Shown here piece after piece: positions 39,029 through 50,090 of a DNA stretch of 64,000 bases. Position numbers and translations under genes: made by a program. A model generated the notes under the pieces. That model was not told where the DNA came from. It saw nothing but the letters and a program-made list of their open reading frames with translations, and made no database searches. Each line of letters starts with the position of its first letter. The stretch's first letter is position 1. The stretch covers positions 96,869 through 160,868 of the forward strand of contig BBDR01000011.1 in the NCBI GenBank assembly GCA_001312405.1, given 5' to 3'. This stretch comes from Clostridium sp. NkU-1 (GTDB taxonomy: Bacteria > Bacillota_A > Clostridia > Lachnospirales > Lachnospiraceae).

Positions 39029-39053
39029 GCAGACTCTTTGTTTTATACCGGAA

Positions 39054-39575
39054 TCAGGGGCTTTCCTGGATTTTCCTCTCTGGAGCACAGAAGACCACAA
39101 TCATCTGGGGAGTGGTGAGTGCCGGAATGCTGCGGGTGGTAAACGCATAAAAGACAAGAAGAAAATGGCCGCCCGGATTGTAAAAGAAGGTCTGGCCGTT
39201 GGAAAGGAGGATCGTTGTCTCGCTTAAGTCGTTTAAGTTCAGTTTCAGGGTTTGTGATGAATTTAACAGGTTTTCATCAAAATAATCAAAAACAACCTCA
39301 TACCCATCTATGTTTTCCGCAAGGATGACTGCCGTGTACTGAGGCGGATAAATGAGGGGAACAGGCGCTTTTGTATCATAGAAGGCGACAATGGTATCAC
39401 CAGGGTTAAAGGTATGCTGGTCAACGACATAGGTTTGGGGAGTGACAATAAAGTTGGTCTGTCCCAGGCTCTCGCTCATTACGGAAATGATCATGGTACA
39501 GCTTTTATCGGTAGAGGAGGTCCTTAAAGGATTGACGGACATTACTGATCCGTAAACAGGGGTATAGCGTGCCAT
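39054..39575 (-). CDS. Conserved hypothetical protein, beta-rich
   Basis: A protein of 173 residues from ATG 39575, where AAGGA lies 7 bp upstream; an in-frame ATG at 39596 lacks a ribosome site. I do not recognise the family. It has no signal peptide or membrane helix. The sequence alternates short hydrophobic strands (CTMIISVMSES, TIVAFYDTKAPVPLIYPP, YTAVILAENIDGYEVVF), suggesting an all-beta fold. A central VDQHTFNPGDTI stretch is notable. It stands alone, converging on the ECF operon and divergent from the L,D-transpeptidase gene. Confidence 0.6.
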   Translation of the reverse strand: MARYTPVYGSVMSVNPLRTSSTDKSCTMIISVMSESLGQTNFIVTPQTYVVDQHTFNPGDTIVAFYDTKAPVPLIYPPQYTAVILAENIDGYEVVFDYFDENLLNSSQTLKLNLNDLSETTILLSNGQTFFYNPGGHFLLVFYAFTTRSIPALTTPQMIVVFCAPERKIQESP

Positions 39576-39793
39576 AAAGGAATCCTTTTTTATCATTCTT
39601 AATTTTATCTTATGAAGACCGCGGGTGCATTATGAAATATTTTGTCACCATGGAAAGCTGGAATTTTCAGATTCCCAAAGAGGAAATCGTAATAAAAATG
39701 TCAAGAAATATACCAATAAAATTTAGACAAATTTCGCGGTTTTAAGGTATAATGGATTCTGAACGAATAGGCTGGTAAAGAGGTAGGAAATTA

Positions 39794-41490
39794 ATGGAAA
39801 ATGTAAAACCGCGCAGCAGGAAGAAAAAGCCCCTTGGATTAAAGGGCTGGGCAGCAATTGGAAGCGGGACGGTAGCTGCAGCGGCGCTGATTGCCGCTCT
39901 GACCTATCTTCAGATGGGCAGGCAGTATGAGAAGGTGTTTTTCCCCAACACCACGATCAATGGAGTGGATGCTTCAAAAAAAATCCGTAGAAGAAGTAAA
40001 GAAGTCAATTGCTTCCGGTATAGAGAACTATGTGTTGTCAATCGGGGAAAGAGGAGGAAGCACAGAAGAAATAAAGGGAAGGGATATCGGCCTTGAGTCA
40101 GTTTTTGACGGAAGCCTTGAAAAGCTTCTGGCAGACCAGAAGACTTATGAATGGCTGAAACATAGGAAGACGCCCCAGGAATTTGATATAGGGACTATGA
40201 TACAGTATGACCAGGACAAATATGAATCGGCTGTTTCCAGCCTGGCCTGTTTAAAGGATGAGCTTGTGGAAAAGCCGGAGAATGCACATGTGTCCGATTA
40301 TGCATCGGGACAGGGTTACACAATAGTGCCTGCCAGGGAAGGAAACCAGCTTGACCCGGAAGAGGTGAAGTCGGTAATTTCCGAGGCTATCATAAATTTA
40401 AAGCCGGAAATTTCCTTAGAAGAGCTTGACGCTTATGTGAAGCCTCAGATTCCGGCTGACGATCCGCAGCTGATTGCTCAGGTGCAGACATTGAACAAAT
40501 ATGCCAATGCCACAATTACATACAGCTTTGGAAATGAAAAAAAAGGTATTAAACGGTGATACGATCTCCAAATGGATCGGGATCGGAGAGGATGGCAAGG
40601 TTTATTTAAACAGCTCCTCAGTTACCGCATATGTGAAAGAACTGGCTTCCAAGTATGATACGTCCACAAGGGCTAAAAACTTAAAGACCTCCTATGGACA
40701 GAATGTAAGGATCACGGGAGGAAGCTATGGCTGGAAAATCGATCAAAGCGCCGAGGCGGATGAGCTGGCGGAGCTGATCCGTTCCGGTCAAAGCCTGGTG
40801 AGAGAGCCTGTCTACAAACAAAAGGCAGCCAGCCATGGGGACACCGATTTCGGAAACACTTATGTGGAAATCAACTTAACGGCCCAGCACCTGTTTTTTT
40901 ATAAAGACGGAAAGCTTTTGGTGGAATCGGATTTTGTATCCGGCAATGAGGCAAAGGGGTGGGCCACTCCTGCCGGTGTGTTCCCTCTTACCTATAAGCA
41001 AAGGGATGCCACGCTAAAGGGAGAAACTTACAGGACTCCCGTGTCTTACTGGATGCCATTTAACGGAAATATCGGCCTCCATGATGCCACCTGGCGCAGT
41101 ACCTTTGGAGGCACCATCTATAAGAACGGCGGTTCCCACGGCTGTGTCAATCTGCCCCCGGCAGTGGCAAAGACCATATTTGAGAATATTGCAGCAGGGG
41201 TTCCTGTTCTTTGCTATCATTTGCCTGGAACAGAATCCCAGACAGCCTCTAACGGAACTTCCAAACCAGGAGAGACAAAGCCGGCCACAGAGCCGACCAC
41301 CGCAGCAAAGCCTACGGAAGCACCGACAACGGCTCCGCCTGCAACAGCGGCGCCCACAACAGCGGCTCCTCCTGCAACCAAGGAACCGGAGACAGAGATT
41401 TCAACAAGCGCTCCTTCCAAAGAAGGCGAGGTCGGGCCTGGAGTTTCCACCCGCTCAGAGAAGAAAACAGGGCCTGGCGCGCATAAGTAA
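39794..41490 (+). CDS. L,D-transpeptidase with Pro/Thr-rich tail (copy 2)
   Basis: Membrane-anchored YkuD enzyme for 3-3 peptidoglycan cross-links or protein anchoring. A basic N-terminus precedes one helix (AAIGSGTVAAAALIAALTYL). PG_binding_4-like repeats follow, then the YkuD domain with GLHDATW and SHGCVNLP (active Cys). The last 80 residues are rich in Pro, Thr and Ala (PTTAAKPTEAPTTAPP) and probably extend through the wall. Extra A in A8 39976-39983 and A8 40537-40544 split the frame. Corrected length is 564 aa. The copy at 27952 lacks this tail. Confidence 0.9.
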
Positions 41491-41504
41491 TGCAAAGCCC
41501 CTGG

Positions 41505-41549
41505 GCTGCGGTACCGGCTATTTATATGAGCCGGTGCCGCGGCTTTTTG
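41505..41549 (+). terminator. Terminator after L,D-transpeptidase copy 2
   Basis: A 15-bp stem (41505-41519 with 41529-41543, one or two mismatches), then five T. Confidence 0.88.
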
Positions 41550-41677
41550 TTTTTATATCATAGGAAAGTGGCTGCAAAGGCAGACTCTTAGTATGGAAAC
41601 AAAGGATTTTCTTGACAATGGCATCATACTGGTATAGGGTTTCAATAGATCAGGCAATATGTAAGGAGGAGAATAAA

Positions 41678-41955
41678 ATGCTTAATAAAGATACCTTCGT
41701 ACCCATGCAGTTTTTTAAAAAAAAGAGGCTTACACCGGGAGCATGAAGGGAATGCGTTACCGGGTGAAAAAGGAGGAAGAGGAGTTTTCTGCTGCGGTAT
41801 ATCCGGAGCCCTATTGCTATGAAGCGACTCCTGAGGAGCAGAAAATAAGAGCAGTCTTTCCCTTTACGGAAGAGGGAAGGGGGCAGGTGGTGGACTGGAT
41901 CAATGAGCAGTATGAAGAAAAACGGCCGGCCTGGGAAAAGGCCGCAGGAAAATGA
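41678..41955 (+). CDS. Small hypothetical protein
   Basis: A protein of about 92 residues with no recognised domain. AAGGAGG stands 8 bp before ATG 41678. The N-terminus is MLNKDTFVPMQFFKK. The frame then changes in A8 41717-41724 (one A short of nine, or two extra) and continues as YTGSMKGMRYRVKKEEEEFSA. It is rich in Glu, Lys and Tyr, with aromatic ends and no helix for the membrane. The phrase GMRYRVKK suggests a nucleotide- or RNA-associated basic patch, but this is only an impression. Confidence 0.6.
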
Positions 41956-42097
41956 GTTTTCTATCCGGAAAATTATGAATGGTGCGGCAGGACCGTTACA
42001 AAAAGCCCGGCTTTTCGCTGTATTTTCCCCCTTTTCTAAATGGATGAAGTATGGTATGATAGTGTAATATTGGGATTACTGACATGGAGGAAGAGAA

Positions 42098-43772
42098 ATG
42101 GAAGAGAATAAAGAAGAAGTGGTTTCTAAAAACTTTATTGAACAGGAGATAGATAAGGATCTTGCAGAAGGTGTTTATGATCACGTCCAGACCAGATTTC
42201 CACCTGAGCCTAACGGTTATCTGCATATCGGACATGCAAAATCAATTTTACTTAACTATGGCCTGGCTCAGAAGTATGGTGGAAAGTTCAACCTCCGTTT
42301 TGACGATACAAACCCGACAAAAGAGAAGACAGAATTTGTAGAATCCATCATGGAAGATGTGAAGTGGCTGGGAGCTGATTTTGAGGACCGCCTTTTCTTT
42401 GCTTCCAATTATTTTCAGGAGATGTATGATTGTGCTGTCCTTTTAATAAAGAAGGGAAAGGCATTTGTCTGTGATTTGACTGCGGAGGAGATCAGGGAAT
42501 ACCGTGGCGATTTTAAGACCCCTGGTAAAGAAAGCCCCTACCGGAACCGCAGCGTGGAAGAGAACTTAAAGCTGTTTGAAGAGATGAAGGAAGGAAAGTT
42601 TCAGGATGGGGAAAAGGTTCTCCGTGCCAAGATTGATATGGCATCTCCCAACATCAACATGCGTGATCCGGTCATTTACCGGGTGGCCCGCATGACTCAT
42701 CATAACACCGGCGACCAGTGGTGCATTTATCCCATGTATGATTTTGCCCACCCCATTGAGGACGCCATTGAGCACATCACCCACTCCATCTGTACCCTGG
42801 AATTTGAGGATCATAGGCCGCTTTATGACTGGGTGGTCAAGGAGTGTGAATTCGTGGCTCCTCCCCGCCAGATTGAATTTGCAAAGCTGTATCTTACCAA
42901 TGTGATAACGGGAAAACGCTATATCAAGAAGCTGGTCGAGGACGGCATCGTTGACGGCTGGGATGATCCCCGCCTGGTATCCATTGCAGCTTTAAGAAGA
43001 AGAGGCTATACGCCGGAGGCCCTGCGCATGTTCGTGGATCTGGTAGGCGTATCAAAGGCCAACAGCTCCGTGGATTATGCCATGCTTGAATACTGTATCC
43101 GTGAGGATTTAAAGCTGAAAAGACCGAGAATGATGGCGATCCTGGATCCCATTAAGCTGGTCATCGACAACTATCCTGAGGATACCGTAGAGTATCTGGA
43201 TGTTGCAAATAACATGGAAAATCCTGAATTAGGAGAGAGAAAGGTTCCCTTTGGGAAAGAGCTTTACATTGAACGGGAAGATTTTATGGAAGAACCCATT
43301 AAAAAAATATTTCCGCCTTTTCCCAGGCAATGAAGTCCGCCTGATGAATGCCTATTTTGTGACCTGCACAGGCTGTGAAAAGGATGAAGACGGCAATGTC
43401 ACAGTGGTTCACTGTACCTATGACCCGGAAACAAAGAGCGGCTCAGGCTTTGAAGGCAGAAAGGTAAAGGGAACGATTCATTGGGTAGCTTCCTCCACCG
43501 CAGTACAGGCGGAGGTCCGACTGTATGAAAACATCGTGGATGAAGAAAAAGGAAAGCTTAATGAAGACGGCAGCTTAAACTTAAATCCAAATTCTTTGAC
43601 AATCTTAAAGAATTGTTATGTGGAACCAGGCCTTTTAAGTGCAAAAGCTTATGACAGCTTCCAGTTTGTGAGAAACGGATTTTTCTGCGTTGACTGCAAG
43701 GACAGCGGGGCGGACCATCTGGTATTCAACCGTATCGTTTCATTAAAGAGTTCATTTAAAATAACAAAATAA
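42098..43772 (+). CDS. glnS: Glutaminyl-tRNA synthetase
   Basis: Class I synthetase that charges tRNA-Gln. [15 protein letters not shown] is the HIGH motif. [14 protein letters not shown] and [22 protein letters not shown] follow, and the C-terminal half is the tRNA-binding beta-barrel. Where GlnRS usually has a VMSKR-like KMSKS loop, this one reads [20 protein letters not shown] precedes ATG 42098. A7 at 43301-43307 has one extra base and splits the barrel. Corrected length is 557 aa, normal. An essential type of gene, so the break is very probably artificial. Confidence 0.94.
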
Positions 43773-43884
43773 CCTTTGACAGGCCGAAGGGCCGGTTAAA
43801 TGAGGAGAATGCTGCATGGCCGGGAGAACAGGGGACGTGCGGCATTTCTTCATATCCGGTAAAGAGGAAAGGGGGAGTTTTTCC

Positions 43885-45333
43885 ATGGAGTTAATGATAC
43901 CCTTAAAAAACCAGTCGGGGTCACCTTATTACAGCCAGATTTACAGCTACATCAAAGAGGAAATAAAAAAAGGGAATATAAGGCCGGCCATCCGCCTTCC
44001 GTCCACAAGGAGGCTGGCGGAGAATTTAAAGGTCAGCCGCAGCACCACCCAGATGGCCTATGAACAGCTTTTATCGGAAGGATATATTGAGGCTGTTCCC
44101 TGTAAGGGGTATTTTGTATGCAGGATCGAGAATCTGGTGCATACCGGGCAGGAGCAAAGGGATAAGATTCCCTCCCTTCTTGGCCCCTCTGCCTTTGGCA
44201 GGGAAAATGTCCCGGACTGGAAGGTGGATTTTTCTCCAAGGGGTATTGATCTTTGTGCATTCCCTTTTAATACATGGAGGAAGATATCAAAAAATACCCT
44301 TGTCGATGATAACCGGGAGATGTTCATGCCGGGAGATCCCCAGGGAGAACCGGCCCTCAGGGAGGCCATCCGTTCCTATCTCCATTCCGCCCGCGGGGTA
44401 AACTGTCAGGCAGAGCAGATCATCGTAGGTGCCGGAAGCGAATACCTTTTGATGCTGCTGTCCCAGATCCTTGGAACAGACCGGGTAATTGCCATGGAAA
44501 ACCCCACATATAAGCAGGCATACCGGGTATTTGACAGCTTAAAGTACCAGGTGGTTCCCGTTGCCATGGACCGTTCCGGCATGGATGTAGAGCTTTTGGA
44601 AAAAAAGCGGTGCAGATATCGCCTATGTCATGCCTTCCCACCAGTATCCCACGGGCATCGTTATGCCGGTAAAACGGAGACAGGAGCTTCTTGTCTGGGC
44701 TTATGAAAAGGAAGGACGTTATCTCATTGAAGATGATTATGACAGTGAATTCCGATACAAGGGAAAGCCGATTCCTGCGTTACAGGGAATGGACGGAAGA
44801 AACCGGGTGATTTATTACGGAACCTTTTCCAAATCCATTGCCCCGGCCATCCGTGTAAGCTATATGGTCCTGCCCGGCCCTCTTTTGGCTGTTTACCGGG
44901 ACCGGATGAATTTCTATGCTTCCACGGTATCCCGTATTGACCAGAACATCCTTTATCAGTTCATGGCAGAAGGCATTACGAACGCCATTTGAACCGGATG
45001 AGGGCGGTCTATAAGGCAAAGCACGATACACTGGCGGCAGGGCTTAAACCTTTTGAAAGCCAGTTCCAGATCAGAGGTGAGCATGCCGGACTCCATCTGC
45101 TTTTAACGGACCGTAAGGGACGGGCGGAAAGCCTGCTCATAACCATGGCGGCAAAATACGGGGTTAAGGTCTATGGTATGTCGGGATACTTTATCCATGA
45201 ACAGCCTGGTGCCTATCCGTCCACCATTGTCCTTGGGTTTGCAAGCCTTACGGAAGAAGAGATAAGGACAGGACTTGCGCTTCTTTGCCAGGCGTGGTCC
45301 GTATATGACGGGAAGGAGGGATTTTGTGTTTGA
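43885..45333 (+). CDS. MocR/PdxR-family regulator (GntR HTH fused to aminotransferase)
   Basis: Transcription factor with an N-terminal GntR winged helix (IRLPSTRRLAENLKVSRSTTQMAYEQL) and a C-terminal fold-type I aminotransferase-like domain binding PLP. GTFSKSIAPAIRVSYMVLP contains the PLP lysine. ATG 43885 after GGGGGAG matches the family start; ATG 43816 also has a ribosome site and is the alternative. Extra A in A7 44600-44606 and a lost base at about 44986 (GGC/ATTACG) divide the frame. Corrected length is 482 aa. PdxR-type members control vitamin B6 genes, but no such gene is adjacent. Confidence 0.9.
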
Positions 45334-46185
45334 GAAATGGACGGATCAGGGAAAGAGGGAAAATCTTCACATCCTCCTTTGGATCGGACTTATTACGGTG
45401 CTTTTGCTTCTTCTTAGCGTGGCAGGCAGCATAAGGAATGGGGAAGAACCAAGCCGGGATATTACAGAGGCAGAGAAGGCGGAACCAAGGGCCATGGCTG
45501 TGCCTTTAAATGAGACCTTATCAGATGAGATAATCCTTTCTCCCGGGGATAAGGAGTTTTTAACCCAGCTCACCTGGTTATTTGACCAGGGGGACTTAGA
45601 AGGAGCGGCCAGGCTGTTAAACAGTTATGACATCCCCTGGAAGGAGTTTCCCTGCATGTATGATGGAGCGGCCATGAGGGGGAAGATATCCTCTGGCAAA
45701 GGCCTGGTATTTGTAAAGGCCTCCACGGTTTTTATGGAAATTTTGAATACGGGAAACCGGAGGGGGAATGTGCGGCCCTGCAGATTCTTGAACTGGAGGA
45801 GGGGAAACGCTACGATTACTCCTATGGAACATGGGAGAGCGGAAAGATGAACGGAAATGGAGAGTGCGGTTACAATTATTATGACGGAGTAGCAGAGGAC
45901 GTTACAAAGCTCAATGTAAAAAGGGCTGTTTTTAAGGATGATCTGATGCAGGGAGAGATTACCTATACCAGCACCAATGCAGAAGGAGGAACTTCTGTCT
46001 GGCAGTTTCAGGTTTCTGATGGCGTGATCGTAAAGGATGAACGATGGATTCAGAATACGGACAGCTCCGGGGCCGTTATTTACAAGCTGATGGCAAAAGA
46101 TGATGATGTTCATGCCTATACCTTAGGAGAAAACGCCATGGGAGAGGTCAGGTGGAAAAATCTGATCCTGTTTCCCTATGTTTAA
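45326..46185 (+). CDS. Membrane-anchored protein with MORN-like repeats
   Basis: A protein of about 286 residues with one N-terminal helix (LHILLWIGLITVLLLLLSVAG) and an extracellular part. After the frame change, the repeats FYGNFEYGKPEGECAAL and YGTWESGKMNGNGECGYNYYDG resemble MORN repeats (YxGxxxxGKxxGxG). One T is missing in a T run at about 45730. GTG 45326 is chosen from GGAGGG at 45315-45320 and overlaps the MocR end. Function unknown; in bacteria such repeats often act in surface or membrane binding. Confidence 0.72.
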
Positions 46186-46204
46186 AAAAAGGAGGCCTTG
46201 ACGG

Positions 46205-47167
46205 GTGAATCAGGAAATCTTAGACCGTCTGGGAGTTATTACAGACGAGGAACGGGAAATCATGAACGGACGGACGGAAATTGACCGTAACCGGTATACC
46301 GAGGGGCAGGAGCTGGTCATTGACAGCAAAAAGATGCTGGAACACGGGAAAATGATCAGCATCAGGCCTCACACCCGGTTCGTCCATTTCCCCAGGCACA
46401 AGCATAATTACATTGAAGTGATCTATATGTGTAAGGGAGAAACAGTCCATTTTATTGATGGGGAAAAGGTGGTTTTAAAGACAGGGGAGCTGCTGTTTTT
46501 AAACCAGCATGCCACCCAGGAGATCCTTCCGGCAGGAGAGGAGGACATAGGAATAAACTTTATCATCCTGCCGGAATTTTTTGATACTGCCTTTGAAATG
46601 ATGGGAGAAGAAGAAAACCTGCTGCGGGATTTCCTGGTAGGATGCCTCTGCTCTGATCCCCGTTATGCCAGCTACCTTCATTTTCAGGTGGCAGATGTGC
46701 TGACCGTACAGAATCTGGTGGAAAACATGGTGTGGACCCTTTTAAGCGGCCAGCGAGGTAAAAAGAGCATCAATCAGATCACCATGGGGCTTTTGTTCCT
46801 TCAGCTCATGCATCATACGGATAAGATCAGCCATACCCTGGAGAGCTTTGAACAGAAACTTATATTTCAGGTGCTTACCTACATTGATGAAAATTATAAG
46901 GAGGGAGAGCTGACTGAGCTTGCGGCCCTCCTTAATTATAACATTTACTGGCTGAGCCGGGCCATAAAGAGATTGACCGGGCGGACCTATAAGGAGCTTT
47001 TGCAGGTAAAGCGGCTGAATCAGGCTTCTGTTCTTCTTTTAAATACCAGGCTTTCCGTGACTGACATTTCCATAGCGGTAGGGTATGATAATACCAGCTA
47101 TTTCCACAGGATCTTCCGGAATTATTACGGAATGTCACCAAAGGAATACAGGGCGTTAAATTCTTAG
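46205..47167 (+). CDS. AraC-family transcriptional regulator (cupin plus HTH)
   Basis: A 320-residue regulator, frame intact. The N-terminal cupin-like sensor contains HFPRHKHNYIEVIYMCKGE and the C-terminal double HTH contains ELTELAALLNYNIYWLSRAIKRLTGRTYKELL and VTDISIAVGYDNTSYFHRIFRNYYGMSPKEYR. GTG 46205 follows GGAGG by about 9 bp. It converges on the glycosidase gene downstream, with stops overlapping by 4 bp, and may control that locus. The other AraC gene at 49145 is closer to the transporter. Confidence 0.9.
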   Translation: MNQEILDRLGVITDEEREIMNGRTEIDRNRYTEGQELVIDSKKMLEHGKMISIRPHTRFVHFPRHKHNYIEVIYMCKGETVHFIDGEKVVLKTGELLFLNQHATQEILPAGEEDIGINFIILPEFFDTAFEMMGEEENLLRDFLVGCLCSDPRYASYLHFQVADVLTVQNLVENMVWTLLSGQRGKKSINQITMGLLFLQLMHHTDKISHTLESFEQKLIFQVLTYIDENYKEGELTELAALLNYNIYWLSRAIKRLTGRTYKELLQVKRLNQASVLLLNTRLSVTDISIAVGYDNTSYFHRIFRNYYGMSPKEYRALNS

Positions 47168-49063
47168 GCCCTTTCCTGTCCTGTTTTGATCTCATAGGTT
47201 CCGTGAAGGAGGTCGGCTTCCACGGAAGTACCGTCTGCAAAGGTGGTGCGCTGCCGGAACGGATCTCCGTCAATCAATTCATGGGAAAGCATTTCACACA
47301 TGGCGACCCTTTCGTGAAGAGAAGCAACAACTCTGCAGCGGGCCACCATTTCTTCTTCTGAAAGGATTAGATGGCCGCCAAAGGAGCCGTCAATGTTCTC
47401 GTAAGCCCCATCCCGGATAAAATACGGCGCTCCGCCGTTTAAAAGGGCGTAAAGCATGAAATCTTCTTTTTCGTATTTTTCCATCATCCAGGGGATGATC
47501 AGGCAGTCATGGTATACCAGGTTAAAGAGAGGTACGGCAATACCCTGGCGTTCAGCTCCCGGCTCGTGCATCATAAAGGAATAGGGGGCATAGTGGCAGA
47601 ACACAAGGCTTTTTACAGACCAGTCCGTCACTTCCTCAGAGCTTGGAAGGATCCCCTGGGAAAGCAGGTATTCAAAGCAAAGGCTCCGGTAGTCCAGGCA
47701 TTCCTTCCGGTTGATCCGGTGCCAGGGGTGGTCGCATTCGTCAGGCTCGTTGCAGGTGAATACATCTAAGTAGGCACAGTCTAATTCCACTCCGTTTTTC
47801 TTGATTTCAGTAAAATTCCTTTTAACATAATAGGGAGCCTGGGTGGCGCACAGATAGGTCTGGGGCCCGCCTGCCCAGTTGGCATGCTCCGTAAGGGTCC
47901 CATCAGGCTTTAGGGCTGCAAAATTCTGGTCAAAGGTTTTGGCCCTGCGGTAATAATCCCGGTACTGGTCATGGATGCCAAAGGAATATCCATATTCGTG
48001 CATGGTATCTGCCAGCTCCTTCATCTTTTCCCAGCCTCCTGCTTCTTCGCAGGCAGGAAGATAGTCGGGATGCTGGTTATCATAGCCTGGCTCCGCCCAG
48101 CCATCCAGATGGAGATACAGCTTTTTAAGGCCCAGATCCTTGTGGAAGTGACGGATCTCACCGGTTCTTTTCTCAAAGCTGTATACATGGTTGTTTTGTC
48201 CGGTTTTTCCGGGTCAAAAAGCGGGAATCCGGCATGACCTGGGTTTTGATCCCCTTATGGATGAAGGAAGCGCCAACCAGCTTATGAACAGGTGCCCTGG
48301 CAGCTTTTTCTTTCAGGGAACAGAAGGTGCCCTGCTCCTTTACGTAGCTTCTGTAATGCTTGCAGATGTCATTGTAATCACAGTCAGACAGAAAGGAATA
48401 CCGCATGGTTCTTCGGCTGTTCATCCTGCCAAGGCTTGGAAGCCATTTGATGCCGGTGCGGGTATAAGGGCCATTTGCCGGATGCTCCGCATAATAAGCG
48501 GCATCCCAGGGCTGTTCACAGATGGCTAAGTAACCTTCTCGCTCCTTTACCTGCCCAAACCAGGGCATATAAGAGCCGGCTGTACACATCATGCCGTCAA
48601 AGGGCAGCTTTTCCAGAGCCGTTTCCCAGGTGTTTGGGATGAGAAGCCCCTGCTGGATGTTCAAAAGGGTATACCAGCGGTCACTTTCTTTTTCAAATTC
48701 CATGCAGCCCGGCCAGTATATTTCTGAAACCGGGATGCTGCTTTCTGTCAGAGGGATCCATTCAAAATGAACGTCCTCCGTGGCATACTCGATCCATGAA
48801 ACCGTTTCAAAGGCCAGTCCTAAATCCATGCCGTTTAACAGGAAACCCTGATAGTGGCTGATGATCCCTTCTCCGACTCCTGTCTTCCATTTATTATGGG
48901 TAATGGAAGCGGCATCGTGAAAATAAACGGTCTGTCCGCCGGCCATAAGGCGTGGTTTGTATTCTGCATCCCATTTCCAAAGTGCCATCCCATGCTTTAT
49001 GGAAAAAAGGAGGGAGCTCTCCTCAAAGCTCAAAGCGGTTTGATTGAATATAATATCCTGCAT
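47164..49063 (-). CDS. Probable glycoside hydrolase, GH101/DUF5696-like
   Basis: A large cytoplasmic protein of about 632 residues without a signal peptide. The N-terminal half is beta-rich. The C-terminal half looks like a TIM barrel: LYLHLDGWAEPGYDNQHPDY, YGYSFGIHDQYRDYY, then LDCAYLDVFT with a likely nucleophile Asp and SQGILPSSEE with a possible acid Glu. This layout resembles GH101/GH129-like alpha-N-acetylgalactosaminidases and DUF5696 proteins. GGAGG precedes ATG 49063. One extra A at about 48195-48200 breaks the frame between the halves. The ABC transporter and oxidoreductase beyond the AraC gene may process the same sugar. Specificity is inference. Confidence 0.68.
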
Positions 49064-49144
49064 TGTCGATCCTCCACTGAATTGATGGTTCTAATATAGC
49101 ACTTTTTCAGGAAAAAAACCTTACGGAATCATCACGGAAGCTTG

Positions 49145-50090
49145 TCAAATCATCCTATTATTCTCTCTTCGTTTCTTACTTGCGTTTGTGACTTCATTGG
49201 AATATTTTTTGACGGATTTAAAATATTCCAGAGGAGACATTCCAGTTGTTTTTTTGAACTGCTTGGAAAAATACTGCAGGGAGCTGTAGGAAAGGAAATA
49301 CGCGATTTCCGTAAAATTCATGTTGCCATCCCGCATGATCTCCTTGGAACGCTCGATTTTCATAAAATTGAAATAATCGATTGCCCCGCAGTTTTTTTCT
49401 TTGTGAAACAGGGAGTGAAGGGTGGAACGGCTTATGCAGAATTCGTCGCAAATGGTTTTTATGGAAAGGTGTTCGCAAATGTGAAACTCCATATACTGAA
49501 TGATCTGATCCAAATGGCTGGAATTGGATGATAGGGCCATGGGCTCTGTTGGAACCCCTTGAATGGGCGTGCTGTCTTCTCCAAAATGATTCCGTTTCAC
49601 ATGGATCAGGAAAATCTGCAGATATAAAAGGATGAGCTGGGCAGCTCCAAAGGGCGGGGAAGGGGCCAGTTCCACCTTTTCCACAGAAGGGATGTGAAGC
49701 GGAGTGGAAAAAGCCTGCCTTGCTTCTGCAATGATCATGGAAATAAGGAAACGTTCCTCCTGATTTAAGGAACAGGATTTCTCTTCAAAAAAACTTCATG
49801 CTTTCGCTGGAGCAGCGGAAGGAAATGGCTACCAGATTGGGAGCCTTGTTTCCGGACGCATTTAAGGCGTGGAATTCATTTGGCTTGTGAAAAATCACAT
49901 CCCCAGCCTCTAAATGGTAGATAGACTGGTTTGCCTGTACGGTGATCTCGCCCTTGTCCACGTAAAGAAACTCCCAGAAATCGTGGGATTCCCCTGAAAA
50001 TACAAAATCCTTCATGTATTCAAAATAGTGGACGGTTATGATCTCATGGATTTCAAATTCTATGGTTAGCGCTGTGCTGCAGTATGCCAT
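49145..50090 (-). CDS. AraC-family transcriptional regulator (cupin plus HTH)
   Basis: Minus-strand regulator of about 314 residues. The cupin part has FLYVDKGEITVQANQSIYHLEAGDVIFHKPNEFH; the HTH part has LSIKTICDEFCISRSTLHSLF and FTEIAYFLSYSSLQYFSKQFKKTTGMSPLEYFK. The start ATG at 50090 follows AAAGGAGG; an upstream ATG at 50111 is less likely. A7 at 49787-49793 (T7 in the gene) has one extra base between the two domains. It is divergent from the Gfo/Idh-ABC operon and upstream of the glycosidase gene on its own strand, so it probably regulates both. Confidence 0.9.

Noticed and set aside
41217..41495. Val/Gly/Ala-rich minus-strand frame of 92 codons
   Set aside because: It is the reverse of the Pro/Thr-rich repeat tail of the L,D-transpeptidase, a repeat shadow.
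41956..42097. T-box leader before glnS
   Set aside because: I looked for the conserved TGGNACCGCG-type T-box sequence and a terminator and found neither.
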